A program made the translations under genes and the position numbers. Shown here piece after piece: positions 1-10,422 of a DNA stretch of 64,000 bases. Position 1 is the first letter of the stretch. The number at the start of each line of letters is the position of its first letter. The notes below the pieces were generated by a model. The model had not been told where the DNA came from. It saw only the letters and a program-made list of their open reading frames with translations, and made no database searches. Source of the DNA: Prorocentrum cordatum (lineage: Eukaryota; Sar; Dinophyceae; Prorocentrales; Prorocentraceae); contig CAUYUJ010003691.1 of NCBI GenBank assembly GCA_963575745.1, positions 10,001 to 74,000 on the forward strand. Direction: 5' to 3'.

Positions 1-720
1 TCAGATGTGTGGAAATCCTCTGGGGGCGCCCGCGTGGCCACGGCCAGACGCAGCCGAAGCCGCGGGCCTGGCGAGGCACGGAGCTCTCCTTCCCAGCAGC
101 CGCCGCAGCGTGATTTGGGGTCCTCGCTTTGAATCCGCAGCGCTGCGAATCTCCTCCTCCTCCTCCTCCCCCTCTCCTCCATCCGTTCTCCTTCTATAAG
201 AAATCCTCACGCCCCCAGACGTGTCGAAAGGGCGGGCCCGGCGTTTCGCCTGAGGCTTCCTCACCGTTATCAGCCTGAAGCTTGCAGTGTGCACAGCTAC
301 ACGGACGGATCGTGGTTCGTTTTCAATGTGTGGCTCTCGCCTGAGCACCGTTCACAGTCGCCTTAAAGCTTGAACAGGTATACGAATGGAGGGGGAATTG
401 ATTTCAATAGTGGTGCCACATGGTGCATTCGTCTTCAACGCATGCAGCAGTTACACGGATGAAGCGACGGTCATTTTCACAGTGGGGCTCTCGCCTGAGC
501 TCCTCGCACATTCGTCTTACAATCTTGCAAGAAATCCAAACGAAACAACAAAAAAACATGTCATTTTACAATGCTGGTTTCGCCTGAGACGCTGCCGCAA
601 AGCTTACAATGCCTGCCCAAGCCTTGAATTCGCGAAACACTTCCACGGATGGAAGGACGCTCCTTTCAAAGCGTGGATACCGCTGAACACTTCCGTGAGT
701 TGTCTCATCCTACATCGTCC
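1..720. other. Gene-free stretch with degenerate short repeats
   Basis: No convincing coding sequence. The open frames seen here lack domains and change character over short distances. A degenerate phrase close to GGCTCTCGCCTGAG recurs near 245, 333, 486 and 585, usually followed by short AT-rich stretches, so this looks like an eroded tandem or dispersed repeat. A short CTC run lies near 153-180. Confidence 0.4.
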
Positions 721-723
721 TTT

Positions 724-907
724 GAAGAAGAAAAAGCGCCATGAACATAAACTTTTGGCGGTCCGCGCGGATCTCTTCGATCTGAGCTGGAGCCCCCTCC
801 CTGGCGCGCGGAGCGTGCCAGAGGCGCCGCCAGGGGGGCCCCAGCGCGGATCCAAGAAATCCCCGCGAGTCGCTAAAAGTTTATGCTTATGGCGTTTGCT
901 CTTCTTC
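724..907. repeat. Large imperfect palindrome (fold-back)
   Basis: The segment reads nearly the same on both strands: the left arm begins GAAGAAG...GCGCCATGAACATAAAC and the right arm ends GTTTATGCTTATGGCG...CTTCTTC. Translations of the two strands are therefore similar to each other, which is a sign of a palindrome and not of two genes. The arms are about 80-90 bp and meet near 820 in GC-rich sequence. It could fold into a cruciform or be a decayed fold-back element. Confidence 0.7.
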
Positions 908-960
908 GAACCCTGTTTCTTTGCGATGGAACTCTGGAGGTCGGAAGGGGTTGTGGCATA

Positions 961-1045
961 AAGGGGTGTGGTGCCGATCGTGGAAAGGGCGATGCGATCG
1001 ACGACAAATAACCTCGCGAGATCCAGCATTGGCACCACACCCCTT
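961..1045. repeat. Inverted repeat, 15-bp perfect arms
   Basis: AAGGGGTGTGGTGCC at 961-975 is the exact reverse complement of 1031-1045, with a 55-bp spacer. It lies just downstream of the 724-907 palindrome and may belong to the same fold-back structure. Confidence 0.75.
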
Positions 1046-1960
1046 CACACCGCACCCCTCTCCCACCCCCAGCAGCACGACGGAGGGCGGACCCTTCACA
1101 CAGCCGGGCCCTCGCCCGAGTGGCAGGCAGACCGGGCGCTCGTCATTCAAGGGGAGGGTCGCTTGCCGCAATGGAAGAAAATGCCTGCATGGACTTACAG
1201 TCATCGGCCTGACCTCAGGAACCATAGCTGGGGAACGAAACCCCTTTTCCAAGGAATAACGAATAAGGAACGATGAGTAACAAATAACGCACCAGGGACG
1301 ATAAATAACGCATGCAAACCTAAGGAACGATCGAGTCCCTTTTGGAAAGCAAGCGTTCCTTATTCAAGCCGTTCACTGTATGAGGGGACTTGGGACGGAA
1401 GGGTATGTTGCAGCATCTTCAACACATCCTAGGTCTGCTAGGGTCCTCCTTCGAGTGACTTCGAAATGATCTTGGAGCGTCCCGCCACGCAACATGGGCC
1501 TACCAAGGTCCTCCTCCTCCTCCTCCTCCTCCTCCTCCTCCCTCCTCCTGCTCCTCCTCATCCTTCTCTTCCCCCTCCCCCCGCCGTCCGCCCTGCCCCG
1601 CCTCAACCTCCCGACCTACCGCATCCTAACCCTGAAAGGTGTGTAGACCCCCCCCAACAAGTGAAATCAATCCTTTGTTCGGCGGCCTGAAGGACGGACG
1701 GGTGGCCCACCAATCGAGGGAAGCAAAATAGAATTCATCTCCGCCGTGCCGAGGAGATCTTAGAACCACTTTCATTCGTCGCCGAGAGATCTGGGGGGGG
1801 TCAAAACTAAAACTAAAACCTCCTGTGGCTAGGTCTACTAAAGTCCTCCTCCTCCTCCTCCTCCTCCTCCTCCTCCTTCTCTTCCCCCTTCCCCCGCCGT
1901 CCGCCCTGTCCCGCCTCCACCTCCCCCTCCGTCCTCCTCATCCGCCCGCCTGGTTGAAAG
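1046..1960. other. Gene-free; CTC microsatellites
   Basis: No supported gene. There are CTC/TCC runs near 1510-1560 and 1845-1880. Around 1250-1330 a short phrase close to AACGAATAAGGAACGAT recurs several times. The open frames through the CTC runs (poly-Leu, poly-Glu, poly-Pro) are simple-sequence artefacts. Confidence 0.5.
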
Positions 1961-2085
1961 GGTGACACAGGCTTCAAAAGACGTGGGGCTCTCGGCTCAG
2001 ATTCCCCGCAAGCGGGCTGGCCGAAAACGTACCAGCGAGCAGCAAGATGGACGCACGGATAGGACGAGCCGTCCTTTGTCAGGGC

Positions 2086-2420
2086 TGGGGCCCTCGCTGG
2101 ACACGTCGCTGAACTTCCAGATCCTACACGATCGCGTTCCCTCCAAATCGCGAAAGCGATGAGAAGGTAGTTCCTTTGTGCAAACAGGGCTCTCGGTGGA
2201 CTCTTCGCTGAACTCCAAGATCCTACACGATCGCGTTCCATCTAACTCGCCAAAGCGATACAAAATGTAGTTCCCGATGAGAGAGAGAGAGAGAGAAAAC
2301 AAAAAGAGAGAGAGAGAGAGAAAAAAAAAAAAAAAATGCTCTCGCTGGACACCCCGCTGAACTTCAAGATGATATTTGTTCCCAACCGGATTGAACGGTT
2401 TCCTCCGGGGCCGTAGGCGA
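2086..2420. repeat. Degenerate tandem repeat, roughly 100-bp unit
   Basis: Three related units start near 2086, 2189 and 2339. Each opens with a variant of CTCTCGCTGGACAC, then CGCTGAACTTCAAGAT; the first two continue to CCTACACGATCGCGTTCC. The second and third units are separated by a GA-rich and poly-A tract (2280-2335). Beyond it is a GAG microsatellite at about 2430-2510. Confidence 0.6.
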
Positions 2421-2972
2421 CCCAAGGAGGAGGGCGAGGAGGAGGAGGAGGAGGAGGAGGAGGAAAAGGAGGGGGAGGAAGAGGAGGAGGAGGAGGAGGA
2501 CAAGGAGGACGGGTCGCCTAAGCCCGTCCAGGAAACCATCCAGCCCCTTATAGCCCGCTGAAAACGCGCGAGGCGGTTCCTTCTCAAATCGGCACCCTCG
2601 CCCGAACGACATGCCCACAGGGTGTTCTTCGCTCGATTGCGCGCCCCACACGAACAATGAACGCGCGCATGGGGTTTAAAATGAGGTCGGGCGCGCCCCC
2701 CTACATGCGGATTGTGGTCGAACATAAAAACAAAAAAAACAAAAAAACCTACAAACAAACAAACTATTCACACACACACACACACAAAAAAAAACTAGAC
2801 AAATCGTCCCCAAACTATTGTTTTACTATTTCTGAACGTTCCCCCTGTAGAGGGACAGGTACGACTTAAGCTTATGAGGAGGGGGCTCGGGACGGGACGG
2901 TGCACTGCAGCATCGTTGACCCATCCTGGGTGTACTATGGTTCTCCTTGCGGGGCGGGGATAATGCCCATGT

Positions 2973-3017
2973 CCACCGCCTGTGGAACCGACGCCCCGGG
3001 AACCCAGCAGGCGGTGG
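2973..3017. repeat. Hairpin, CCACCGCCTG arms
   Basis: CCACCGCCTG at 2973-2982 pairs with CAGGCGGTGG at 3008-3017. A related phrase (CCAGGCGCTGGAT followed by CGGACTCCTCCTC) occurs at about 3097-3140 and again near 12200-12245, always next to CTC microsatellites, so this hairpin belongs to a small dispersed module. Confidence 0.55.
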
Positions 3018-3346
3018 ATGTGGATACGTGTGGGCACCAGGGGGCCCGAATACATTCCGATCCTCCGCCCGTCGAGGTCTCCGAAAATCGATCCCCCAGG
3101 CGCTGGATATGTGCAAATCCCCGCCACGGACTCCTCCTCGTCCTTTTTCCTCCTCCTCGTCCTCCTCCTCCTCCTCCTCCTCTTCCTCCTCCTCCTCCTC
3201 CTACTCCTCCTCCTCCTAGTCGGCGTTGGAGGCTCAAGCACTTTGAGAACCGCCGGAGAGAGGAGTTGCTGAGACTCTCTCACACGACGACCGCCCCGCC
3301 ATCGTACGGGCCAGAGAGGGAGCTAGGGGGGGGGCATGGCAGATGG

Positions 3347-4049
3347 ATGGCGATTGCAGTGCTCTCGATACGTGCATCGGTGAAGCTGGCATTATGCGAT
3401 CGGTTGGCGGTGAATGACACGGACAGGCTGGAAGAAATAAGCAGCGCACTACGGGAGTGGGATGTGATTGCGCTGACAGGGGCTCACCAAGTGGGCTGGG
3501 CCAGAGCCGATGAAGCAGACGAATCACAGATCATGCGGCACTGCAGTTCGGGGCAAAAAAGGAAAATTGATCAACAAGTCGCGCGGCACGACTCTCCTGG
3601 TATCCAACGAGATGATGAAAGACAAGGTTTTCCACACGCAGTACTCACCTCCTGCCCAACTGCTAGGTAGAACGGCGGGGATCCGACTGCGGACGAGAGC
3701 GTGCGACGCCATAATCTTCGCAACATATTTACCGCCAGGTAGAGGGTACACAAACAATGGTATGATCTCAAAAAATGAAGTTTGGTAGAGGAGAAGCGCG
3801 ACGACATGGGTGGCAGATCTACTATCGTCGTGGGATGGGGACATCAACGGCCAGTTGGGAATGCACAGGTCAGACAACAGGGCTTCGGTGGTCAGCAGAC
3901 ACAGTTCGGGCAGACATGCAGCAGCATTGGGGCCAGTGGCCAAGGAAGTGGAGACCGACAACGGCACAGCATTCCGGAAACTTGGCGCACACAGCTTGTT
4001 TTCAGTGGCCACGACTGTCATCGATTCTGGGCCCACCTACTCTGCGTGA
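3347..4049 (+). pseudogene. LINE endonuclease domain, frameshifted
   Basis: This is the N-terminal endonuclease of a LINE polyprotein, which in intact elements nicks target DNA to prime reverse transcription. The first part (about 3347-3540) includes EEISSALREWDVIALTGAH, typical of the early strand-helix of this fold. A change of frame leads into NKSRGTTLLVSNEMMKDK, then RTAGIRLRTRACDAIIF and TYLPPG (about 3560-3740), and GDINGQLG (about 3840), the GD(x)N motif that holds a catalytic Asp/Asn. An in-frame TAG at 3786-3788 and the earlier frame change mark it as a pseudogene, unless small introns are present. Similar endonuclease segments are common in dinoflagellate LINEs; that family assignment is from pattern memory, not a search. 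Confidence 0.65.
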
Positions 4050-4382
4050 GAAAGAGAAGATGATGACGAGCAAGATAGACCACACAGCGACACCGTCGGG
4101 GGGCCCTACCTCATGCGCGGAGGCGCGCAGCATTGAGAGCTTCGACGAAAAAACTGCCGAGGGCCAATGCGAGAGGACACAGCGACCACGTCCCCTTGGG
4201 CTTGGATATTGGACTGGAGCATCAAGTCAATTCCTCGGGCAAGCACAGGCAGCAAAGAGCAGACAAGGAAGTGGGCCGCAACATGTTGATGGAGTGCCTG
4301 AGGAAAGGTCGCCAGAGGGGCGGAATCATTGCGCGTGTTCGACCGCCACCTGCAGGTCGCCCAGCCGCAGCAGCCAGGAGGA

Positions 4383-4532
4383 GCATTAGCGTGCTTTTCT
4401 CGGAGTGCGACACAGGTTTTTCATTAGTACTCCGCGGTGGCGCATTTGCGATGTTCTCTCGGAGTGCAACCCGGGAGGTACCTGCCGAAACCCCAGGAGA
4501 AGCATTAGCGAGGTTTTCTCGGAGCGCAACTC
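4383..4532 (+). repeat. Three copies of a short GCATTAGCGAGG-type motif
   Basis: Copies start near 4383, 4442 and 4502. The shared pattern is GCATTAGCGAGG, TTTTCTCGG, then AGTGCAAC, about 30 bp in all. CGAG and CTCG flank a short T-rich loop and could pair. About ten copies occur in the window, all between 4.38 and 11.24 kb. Confidence 0.7.
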
Positions 4533-5957
4533 ATGGGGGGCATGCGGCAGGAGAGGAATGGAGAAAGCTGCAGGAGCGCCCGACGGCAGATCAGACGTGG
4601 AAGAAGTGGAGTGAGGCGGGCAGGAATGCCATGAAGGAAGTATTCCCGACCAAGAAGAAGCAGGGGGGACAGGAGGGTGGCCGCCTTCCAGTTTTTACGT
4701 CGCTCTCTACTGGCAGAAAGGATGAAGTTCAGAGTGGGCATGGTAGAGTCTGACGCGCAGGAGAGACTAGAGGGGATCAAGAGGGAGCTGGCGCAGATAC
4801 AAACTGCGCCACGCAAACACAGGACGGACTTGGGAAAGGCAAGAGGAAAAGAAGCTGGCAGAGGAGATATGGAGAGCATACGGGAATAACAACCTCAGCT
4901 AGATGCACAGACCCAGGGTGGAATATCAGAGGAATGGGGGAGAACCACAAAAAGAGGTACTACTTCTCAGCGCGGACTTGGTGGAGCACAGAGGACTGGC
5001 TCACAGAACTGGGCACACGCCCCCGCGAGGGAGGGGGAGGGCTGGCGGCCGAGCCCATGGGCCCGGAAGAATGCGCGAGGGAGCATGACCGAGACGATAG
5101 CAGAGAAAATGCCGCCCCCACTGGAGATGGAGTTGAAAGCACAGGTGGAGAATGACGAGAGTGGCATGCCGAAGTGCTGCAGGAGAGCTGCCAACAGGAG
5201 GGCTTCTTCCCCCGCGGGGAGCACCGCTGGAACGAGCGTGGATGGTTCTAGAAGCCACCGCCAACCTGGAAGACCCCGAGCCGCTGAGCAGGAAGCAGGA
5301 AAAACAGAAAGCACGAGCGGCGGAGAAGCGAGACGGCGAGGGGGCCTTGGACATGCGCAGCTCAATCTACAAGTACAGAGCGGGAGGGTCTTTCTTACAG
5401 AGAATGGATTGGACATCAGACAGGGCGGTGGACAGGACAGACAGAGAAGACGATGATGAAGCATTAAGGGCGACAGGGGAGAAAGCGCACCGCCCGGGGA
5501 AATACGGGAAAGCGGGGCTGGGCTCGACGGCGTCGGAGAAAGAAGCGAGCACGGAGTGCAGGAACAAGCTGGAGGACATCCTCACCAAGCGTCCCCAATC
5601 CCGAGCTACTCCATTGGATTTGCACAAGTACATGCCCTTCTCGGCGGAAAAAGGCAATCAAAAAAGGGGGGGGGGGGAAAAAGAGTCACGCGCGCATGCT
5701 GCTCAATCGGAATGGCTCTTCACAAAGGCACCCATTACAAAGGAAAAGCACCGAAGCACCCATGGCTGGCGCAGGGAGGGCTTAGACATAGGTCGCGAGA
5801 GAACGCGATTACCTGCGTCGGAGCTACGCAGTGGAGAGCAAGGCAAGCAGGAGCGAGCACCACCGCCACCAACTACGACTGCACAAACGCCTTTTGCGAG
5901 CACGAAACGCAGCGCCCCGCCGGCATCAGTCTTCGCCACGTCGAAAGAGGAGGACCT

Positions 5958-6126
5958 ATCATTTACCAGCCTGGAACATATCCCTATCCCTATGCTGGGC
6001 ACCTCCTCATCACGATGCCAATCTTAGGGATTCCCTGATTTTTTGAAGGCGAATCCCTAAGATTGGTATCGAATTTTGGCGTGTCAATCTTAGGGATAGG
6101 GATACGTTCGAGGCTGGTAAATCATT
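5958..6126. repeat. Nested fold-back element (MITE-like)
   Basis: Outer arms: ATCATTTACCAGCC (from about 5958) pairs with GGCTGGTAAATCAT (ending about 6125), continuing inward through TATCCCTATCCC and GGGATAGGGATA. Inner hairpin: CCAATCTTAGGGATTC at 6018-6033 is the exact reverse complement of 6051-6066, with a 17-nt loop. A further CAATCTTAGGGA lies near 6088. It sits inside the decayed LINE and contributes to breaking its frame. Confidence 0.75.
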
Positions 6127-6430
6127 TGCTGTCGAGGCGCTACACTGCACGTCGATTGGTATGGCGTGCGCAGACGCCTGGCTGCATGCAAGGACCACGA
6201 GAGGCGCGCACGTGGGACGTACCACGTGCCCAAGGCAGACGAATGGGAATTGCAACCTTTACGTGGGACGATGGCACCAGGAAGAAAGAGGGAGGGGCGA
6301 GAAGCAGACAATACATGATACAGTGGACCCCGTCAACGAACGAGAGCACGACCTCTCGGTCAACCCGTTCATGGACGATATCACCAAGATCCACGCAGTG
6401 GCCCCGTCGAGACCGATCCCACTGGAGACT

Positions 6431-6570
6431 GGAGTTAGCGAGGTAATCTCGGAACACCAGTTGGGGCTTGGCGAAAGCGAGGATCTCTCGGCTCGCCCAG
6501 GCCACCAGTTCCAAGCGGCCCCTTGGCGGAAGCGAGGTATCTCGGATCGCCCAAGAGCCCAACCGACAAG
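6431..6570 (+). repeat. Three diverged copies of the GCGAGG-type motif
   Basis: Copies near 6431 (TTAGCGAGGTAATCTCGG), 6470 (AAAGCGAGGATCTCTCGG) and 6533 (GAAGCGAGGTATCTCGG). They keep the GCGAGG...CTCGG core of the copies at 4.4 kb. The last two also share flanking GGC/GCCCA(A/G). Confidence 0.6.
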
Positions 6571-7039
6571 AATTGCGAAGCAGATCAACGCCACCACGCA
6601 GCGCCTAGAGAGCAAGCTGGAGGGGGGAAGGTGGAGCCTGAACCCAGCCAAGACAAACCACCTGGCGGCCCTTCGGGGACCGGGGCGGGATGGGACCACA
6701 AGGCAGCTACAGAGAGAGAGAAAGATAAAGGGCACGCAGATAAGGAAGATGAGAGCATTGGGCCTTGCCCACCAGGAGATCAAGGATACGCAGAAGGGGA
6801 GGTGCGAGGCCATGCAGTTGGCTCGCAGACAATGCGGCTGCTGCCTCTGGTCATTCAGATACTACAGGCAAACTGAAGAAGGAGATGTTCCAAGCGCTTG
6901 TTTCGGGGGCAGGCCTCAGCGGATTGACGGCACTTGTCTTGGAAGAACGTCACTGGAAAGCAGTCGACAGTACGATAGCACAGGAGGCAGGATGAGCTGG
7001 GCAGAAGCAGACGGTACGACCAGGCGCTACGCCAACAAG

Positions 7040-7643
7040 GAGGTGTTCAGGAGATGGAGGATACCGCGCTGCTCGACAGCACTGAGGATGCGAAGGCTAC
7101 GGTGGCACAGACAATGGGCAAAATGCCCCGAGGATGTTGGCAGCGCCTTGGCGGCTGTCTCTGGCGCGCCGAATCTGGATAGCCCGTGCCAGATCAGCAG
7201 ACTGGAAAATAGATGGGCATGCGAAGCATCTACACCTTGCGCCAAGCAGGTGGCCAGGGACTCCCAGGCGCTGACGGAGGTCAGCGAGGGCGCATGCAGC
7301 TGGTGCCCGAAGAGGCAGTCAAACATTTCAACGCTCAAGAAAGGTCCGAGGGATTGGGAAGCTTGGATTGGGGCGGATCCCAGAATCCCACGCCACGCTG
7401 GAGAGGCATGGGGCACGACGCTACCAGAGATTACGGTGGGAGGAGAGGCGGTGGCCCAGTTCGGGTGTGACTGGGAAACTGGGACAGAGGGACAGGCGCG
7501 CGCAGCACAATTTACAATTCACTACGGCGGCGGCGCTGGCAGGGCACAGGAGAGCGGCGCACAACTGTCTTCCTCTGATCACCGGCCTGGCGGTCACGAG
7601 TCAATGTCCCTGTTGCATGAGCTCGTACGCTTCGCAAAAATAA
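7040..7643 (+). pseudogene. LINE C-terminal region with Cys/His finger
   Basis: Frame 1 (about 7040-7360) carries LRMRRLRWHRQWAKCP, like the post-polymerase linker of dinoflagellate LINEs. In another frame, 7368-7643 ends with FTTAAALAGHRRAAHN and then CPCCMSSYAS: H-x4-H before a C-x2-C, which fits the terminal Cys2/His2-like nucleic-acid-binding finger of these elements. The two halves are out of frame with each other and the second ends in a stop at 7641-7643, so this is a relic. Further open frame to 8059 is Arg/Gly-rich and probably not coding. Confidence 0.6.
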
Positions 7644-8270
7644 CGATCGACCACGTAACGAGAACAACGGAGAGTCACGGGATATGCTACAAAAACAGGA
7701 GCTGCTGGAATCACCTAGTCCGCGAGCACCCTTCACTCGCCTGCATCTCCTGTGGCTTTCGGGCTCAATCTTTGGAAAGTTTCCAGGCGCGCGCGCGCCG
7801 CCGCCATCCTGGGCGGCACTGCGTGAAAGATGGCGATGGCACCGCGGAGATTACCATAGCCCAAACGAGAAGCAAGCGCGGAGATGGAAGGAGAGCCGAA
7901 GCACCACAAGGGCGGCAAGGGACAAGGACAGGACCAGTAGCACGCAGAAGGGGCCAGCGCCCAGGCGGCGGTCAGCCCGCCAACGGCCGCGGCCGCGGCG
8001 ACGGGAGGGAACGGCAAAGGCGGGGGAGGAGGGCGCGGACCACCCCCCCCCGCCAGTGATACGCGGCGGACGACTACGAGAAGCTCGACCTAAGAGGGCG
8101 CGCCAACGGACTTCAGAGATCGGCCCCCCGCTCGGCAGCAGAGATCAGAGATATGAACCACATGACCTCAGACTTCTTCCTCATGCCCGTCGGCAATTGG
8201 GCGCTTCGGAAGTCGACGGCAGCGGGGCAGAACTACGGGAACCAGGTCAGGGATAGGGGCAAGGGGCACA

Positions 8271-8500
8271 TTGGGGCCGCCAGGCATCCACACGGGGATG
8301 GCGCTCATGGAAGGCATCCAGGAGCTGGCGCCGCAATGGCAGAGGGAAGACGAAACGTCAGTACCAGTATCAATAGATCGAGCACTGGACACCACGAACG
8401 ATTTCCTGAAGCTGATGGAGGACAACAGCGAGCACAGGCAGGCGATGATCACAGAGATGATCAAGCTGTGCAAGGTCAGCGAGAGCTACAAGGCGCGCAA
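8271..8500 (+). CDS. Hypothetical protein, 5' coding segment
   Basis: I do not recognise the family. The frame reads MALMEGIQELAPQWQRED from about 8298, then helical acidic sequence through DTTNDFLKLMEDNSEHR to about 8490, where it becomes Arg/Ser-rich and loses coding character. A second segment in another frame takes over at about 8480. It may be an exon of the gene whose 3' exons lie at 9.85-10.97 kb, or a relic of a mobile-element ORF1. The start codon is unknown; an upstream non-ATG opening exists. Confidence 0.35.
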
Positions 8501-8758
8501 CAGCAAGAGCAGGAACCCGACGAGGACGAGCAGGAGTTCTGTGAGGAGGCTTCGGGCAAGATCCAGATCGGCACCAACGAGCCCCCCAACTTCAGAGCGG
8601 TGCCCCCGAAGGACATGAGGGAAGACACCATGGCGAAGCTGGACCAGTTCGAAGGCCACAACCTGAGGATGGCGATGGGGATGCTGATCGCCTACGCGGG
8701 AGGCGAGCAGCCCCTGGAGAGGATGGCGGAGTGGGAACTTCAGCGTCGGCGCCGCTGA
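8480..8758 (+). CDS. Hypothetical protein, second coding segment
   Basis: Frame differs from the preceding segment. It reads Gln/Glu-rich sequence (QQQEQEPDEDEQEF), then PPKDMREDTMAKLDQFEGHN and MAMGMLIAYAGGEQPLERMA before a stop at 8756-8758. The composition looks like real protein. The motif copy at 8775 follows at once, so the true 3' boundary may be a splice site just before the stop. The relation to the segment at 8271 (intron, frameshift or independent) is unresolved. Confidence 0.35.
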   Translation, partial: RELQGAQQQEQEPDEDEQEFCEEASGKIQIGTNEPPNFRAVPPKDMREDTMAKLDQFEGHNLRMAMGMLIAYAGGEQPLERMAEWELQRRRR

Positions 8759-8774
8759 GAGCGGAGGAAGTGGC

Positions 8775-8808
8775 GGCATTGGCGAGGTTTTCTCGGGGTG
8801 CAAAGGCC
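8775..8808 (+). repeat. GCATTGGCGAGG motif copy
   Basis: GCATTGGCGAGGTTTTCTCG followed by GGGTGCAAAGGCC: a well preserved copy of the recurrent motif, directly after the end of the coding segment at 8758. A weaker copy (CGCTAGCGGGTTTTCTC) is at about 9514-9532. The pair brackets the non-coding interval before the next exon. Confidence 0.6.
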
Positions 8809-9779
8809 CCAGGGCAGAGTGCCAGGCCGCGGCCGACGCGGACAAGCGCGCACACCGCGCCACCGACGGCGTCTGCATCATACAATGAGGGCGCCGCCTC
8901 AGGGGAGCCCCCCCCAGGCAGTTGGGCATAGCTGGCGTGCCCAACAGCACACAGATGAGGAGGAATAGATACCTTTCGGATGATGGAAGAATCGCAGAAT
9001 CGATCAGCATGGATGTAGAGCGCCTCACCAAACTCAGACGGTTTGCCCCAAAGTGTGGGACATACAAAATGGCCCCGAAGTTCCGAACAGAGGGGAAGCT
9101 GAGCTACAGAGAGAGGCCCCGAACAAAGGCCTGTCTGGCAACGACCAGCCTACCCATCCCAGCCAGAAAAGGCGTCATCTACAATGACGGCACGATACGT
9201 TTCGCCCTCCATCTTTCCATTACAGATACCATCTTTCCGTTACAGATACGGAGAGATGGCGGGCGGGGTACTCTGCATACAACACGCACAATGTAGAACG
9301 GGGCAAGGTCAACGGGGGGAGGTGGGCACAGCGCGCGATGCACTACGAGTTTAACAAGGCAGGTGGGAATGTGTTACCATCTCAGCGGGGGGAGATGGGA
9401 CCAGCAGATTCGAGGCATAACAGGGCAATTGGGAATACGCGACTATATCCATCGCTCATGCTCGGTTGCCACTGCTGATCTGGCTCAACGCTGGCCTGGG
9501 TACGCAGTGTGGCGCGCTAGCGGGTTTTCTCAAAATGCGTCGCACGCGTGGGTCACGGCCTGCACCGCCAGCAGCCAGACACGGCCCTGCGGGCGTCGCA
9601 ACAAGAGGTTCCAGTACTCAAGGTGATCGAGGGCCGCAGAGAGCACTCGAGAAACGAACCAGGCCACGAAAAGGATCAAGGCGGCAAAGGCAGTGAATGG
9701 ACAAGAGTGCGCAATGATCGCGAGCTGGAGCTGAGGGAAGAGGAGTGGGAAGACTGGAGCGATGAAGAAAGGACACTGC
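8809..9779. other. Non-coding interval, possible intron
   Basis: I see no supported gene here. A direct repeat, CCATCTTTCC(A/G)TTACAGATAC, occurs in tandem at about 9208-9250. The interval separates two stretches with coding character and could be an intron of the hypothetical gene, but no splice pair with matching phase was established. Confidence 0.3.
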
Positions 9780-10287
9780 ATGGAGGTGAACACATATTTC
9801 GAGAGAGCAGATCTGCCGAGAACAAAAGAGGAATGCAGAAGGAGCTGCGTGGGCAGCCCACGCACTAGGACAGATCAAAGCTGCTCAAGAACAACTGGCA
9901 GAACAAGGAGGCTCAAATAAAAGGTCTCGCGCACAAAGGAACAAGATCGCCATAGAGAAGCCAAATGAGATGGCAAAGGCCTTGCTGGAGGGCATAAACG
10001 TGAATGGAAGTATGCTTACAGCCTTTAGCAAAGCAGGAGAGATAATGACAGAGGCTCTTCGCTGCGCAGAAGACTACGACACCCTAGTCAACACGCGCAT
10101 TGCCATGGACGCCAATGACGAAGATGCGCTGCTGAAAGTGGCAAAACAAGAGTTGGAGGAGAAACAGAAAGAGCTGCGCGAGATGGGCGACTACAAGACG
10201 GCGAACGACAAGGGTGAGAAGCAGCCAGAGTTCCCCAAGGCGCTGGACTTCGTGGACAAGTGGAGCGACAACATGCAGCTGTTCAAC
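9780..10287 (+). CDS. Hypothetical protein, 5' part of 3' exon pair
   Basis: No known domain recognised. The first bases (from ATG 9780, frame 0) read MEVNTYFERADLPRTKEECR. Near 9838-9850 the coding frame appears to shift by one base to AAWAAHALGQIKAAQEQLAE and continues through MAKALLEGINVNGSMLTAFS (9970 on) and a Glu/Lys-rich helical stretch (AKQELEEKQKELREMG) to DNMQLFN. A GT donor at 10288 follows the last codon in phase 0. The one-base shift could be a real frameshift or a tiny misread boundary. Secondary structure looks almost fully helical, with likely coiled coil at about 10140-10200. It lies between LINE remains, so it might be an element-encoded protein. Confidence 0.5.
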
Positions 10288-10422
10288 GTATGCAGGAGGA
10301 GCACTGGATGGGGCGGAAAGAGGGGAGGAGCCTGCTCGCGTCGGCTCGCCTTCCCGAACAAGCTGTGGCGGAGAGGCCCCAGTCCCAACTCGAGAGGTGA
10401 CAAGTGGAAGTTCTGATGCAAG
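10288..10422 (+). other. Inferred 135-bp GT-AG intron
   Basis: The flanking frames are identical (135 is a multiple of 3) but the interval holds an in-frame TGA at 10414-10416 and low-complexity Gly/Arg sequence unlike its neighbours. It begins GTATGC and ends GCAAG before GTGGAC, giving AG followed by G. Removing it joins DNMQLFN to VDWLQLAKAQ in phase 0. The alternative is a nonsense mutation in a pseudogene. Confidence 0.6.

Larger units (their letters stand above)
2890..7750 (+). mobile_element. Decayed LINE-type non-LTR retrotransposon
   Basis: The outer parts of a LINE polyprotein can be recognised on the + strand: an apurinic-like (exonuclease/endonuclease/phosphatase) endonuclease in pieces at 3347-4049, and the C-terminal region with a Cys2/His2-like motif at about 7040-7640. 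The expected reverse transcriptase between them could not be identified by eye; no FADD/YADD box was found. That interval is broken into short frames and holds a fold-back element and two clusters of a recurrent GCGAGG-type motif. The element is not functional as read. Its exact ends are uncertain, and I found no target-site duplication. Confidence 0.6.

Noticed and set aside
604-1038. Two overlapping frames on opposite strands with similar protein sequence
   Set aside because: The similarity is caused by the 724-907 palindrome, not by related genes.
3215-3240. GGCTCAAG 3' end of a spliced leader before the LINE endonuclease
   Set aside because: Only the last 8 bases match well; the rest of the leader does not.
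6160-8059. 632-codon frame as an intact LINE polyprotein
   Set aside because: Only parts near 7040-7360 look protein-like; the recognisable finger is in another frame and no reverse transcriptase box was found.
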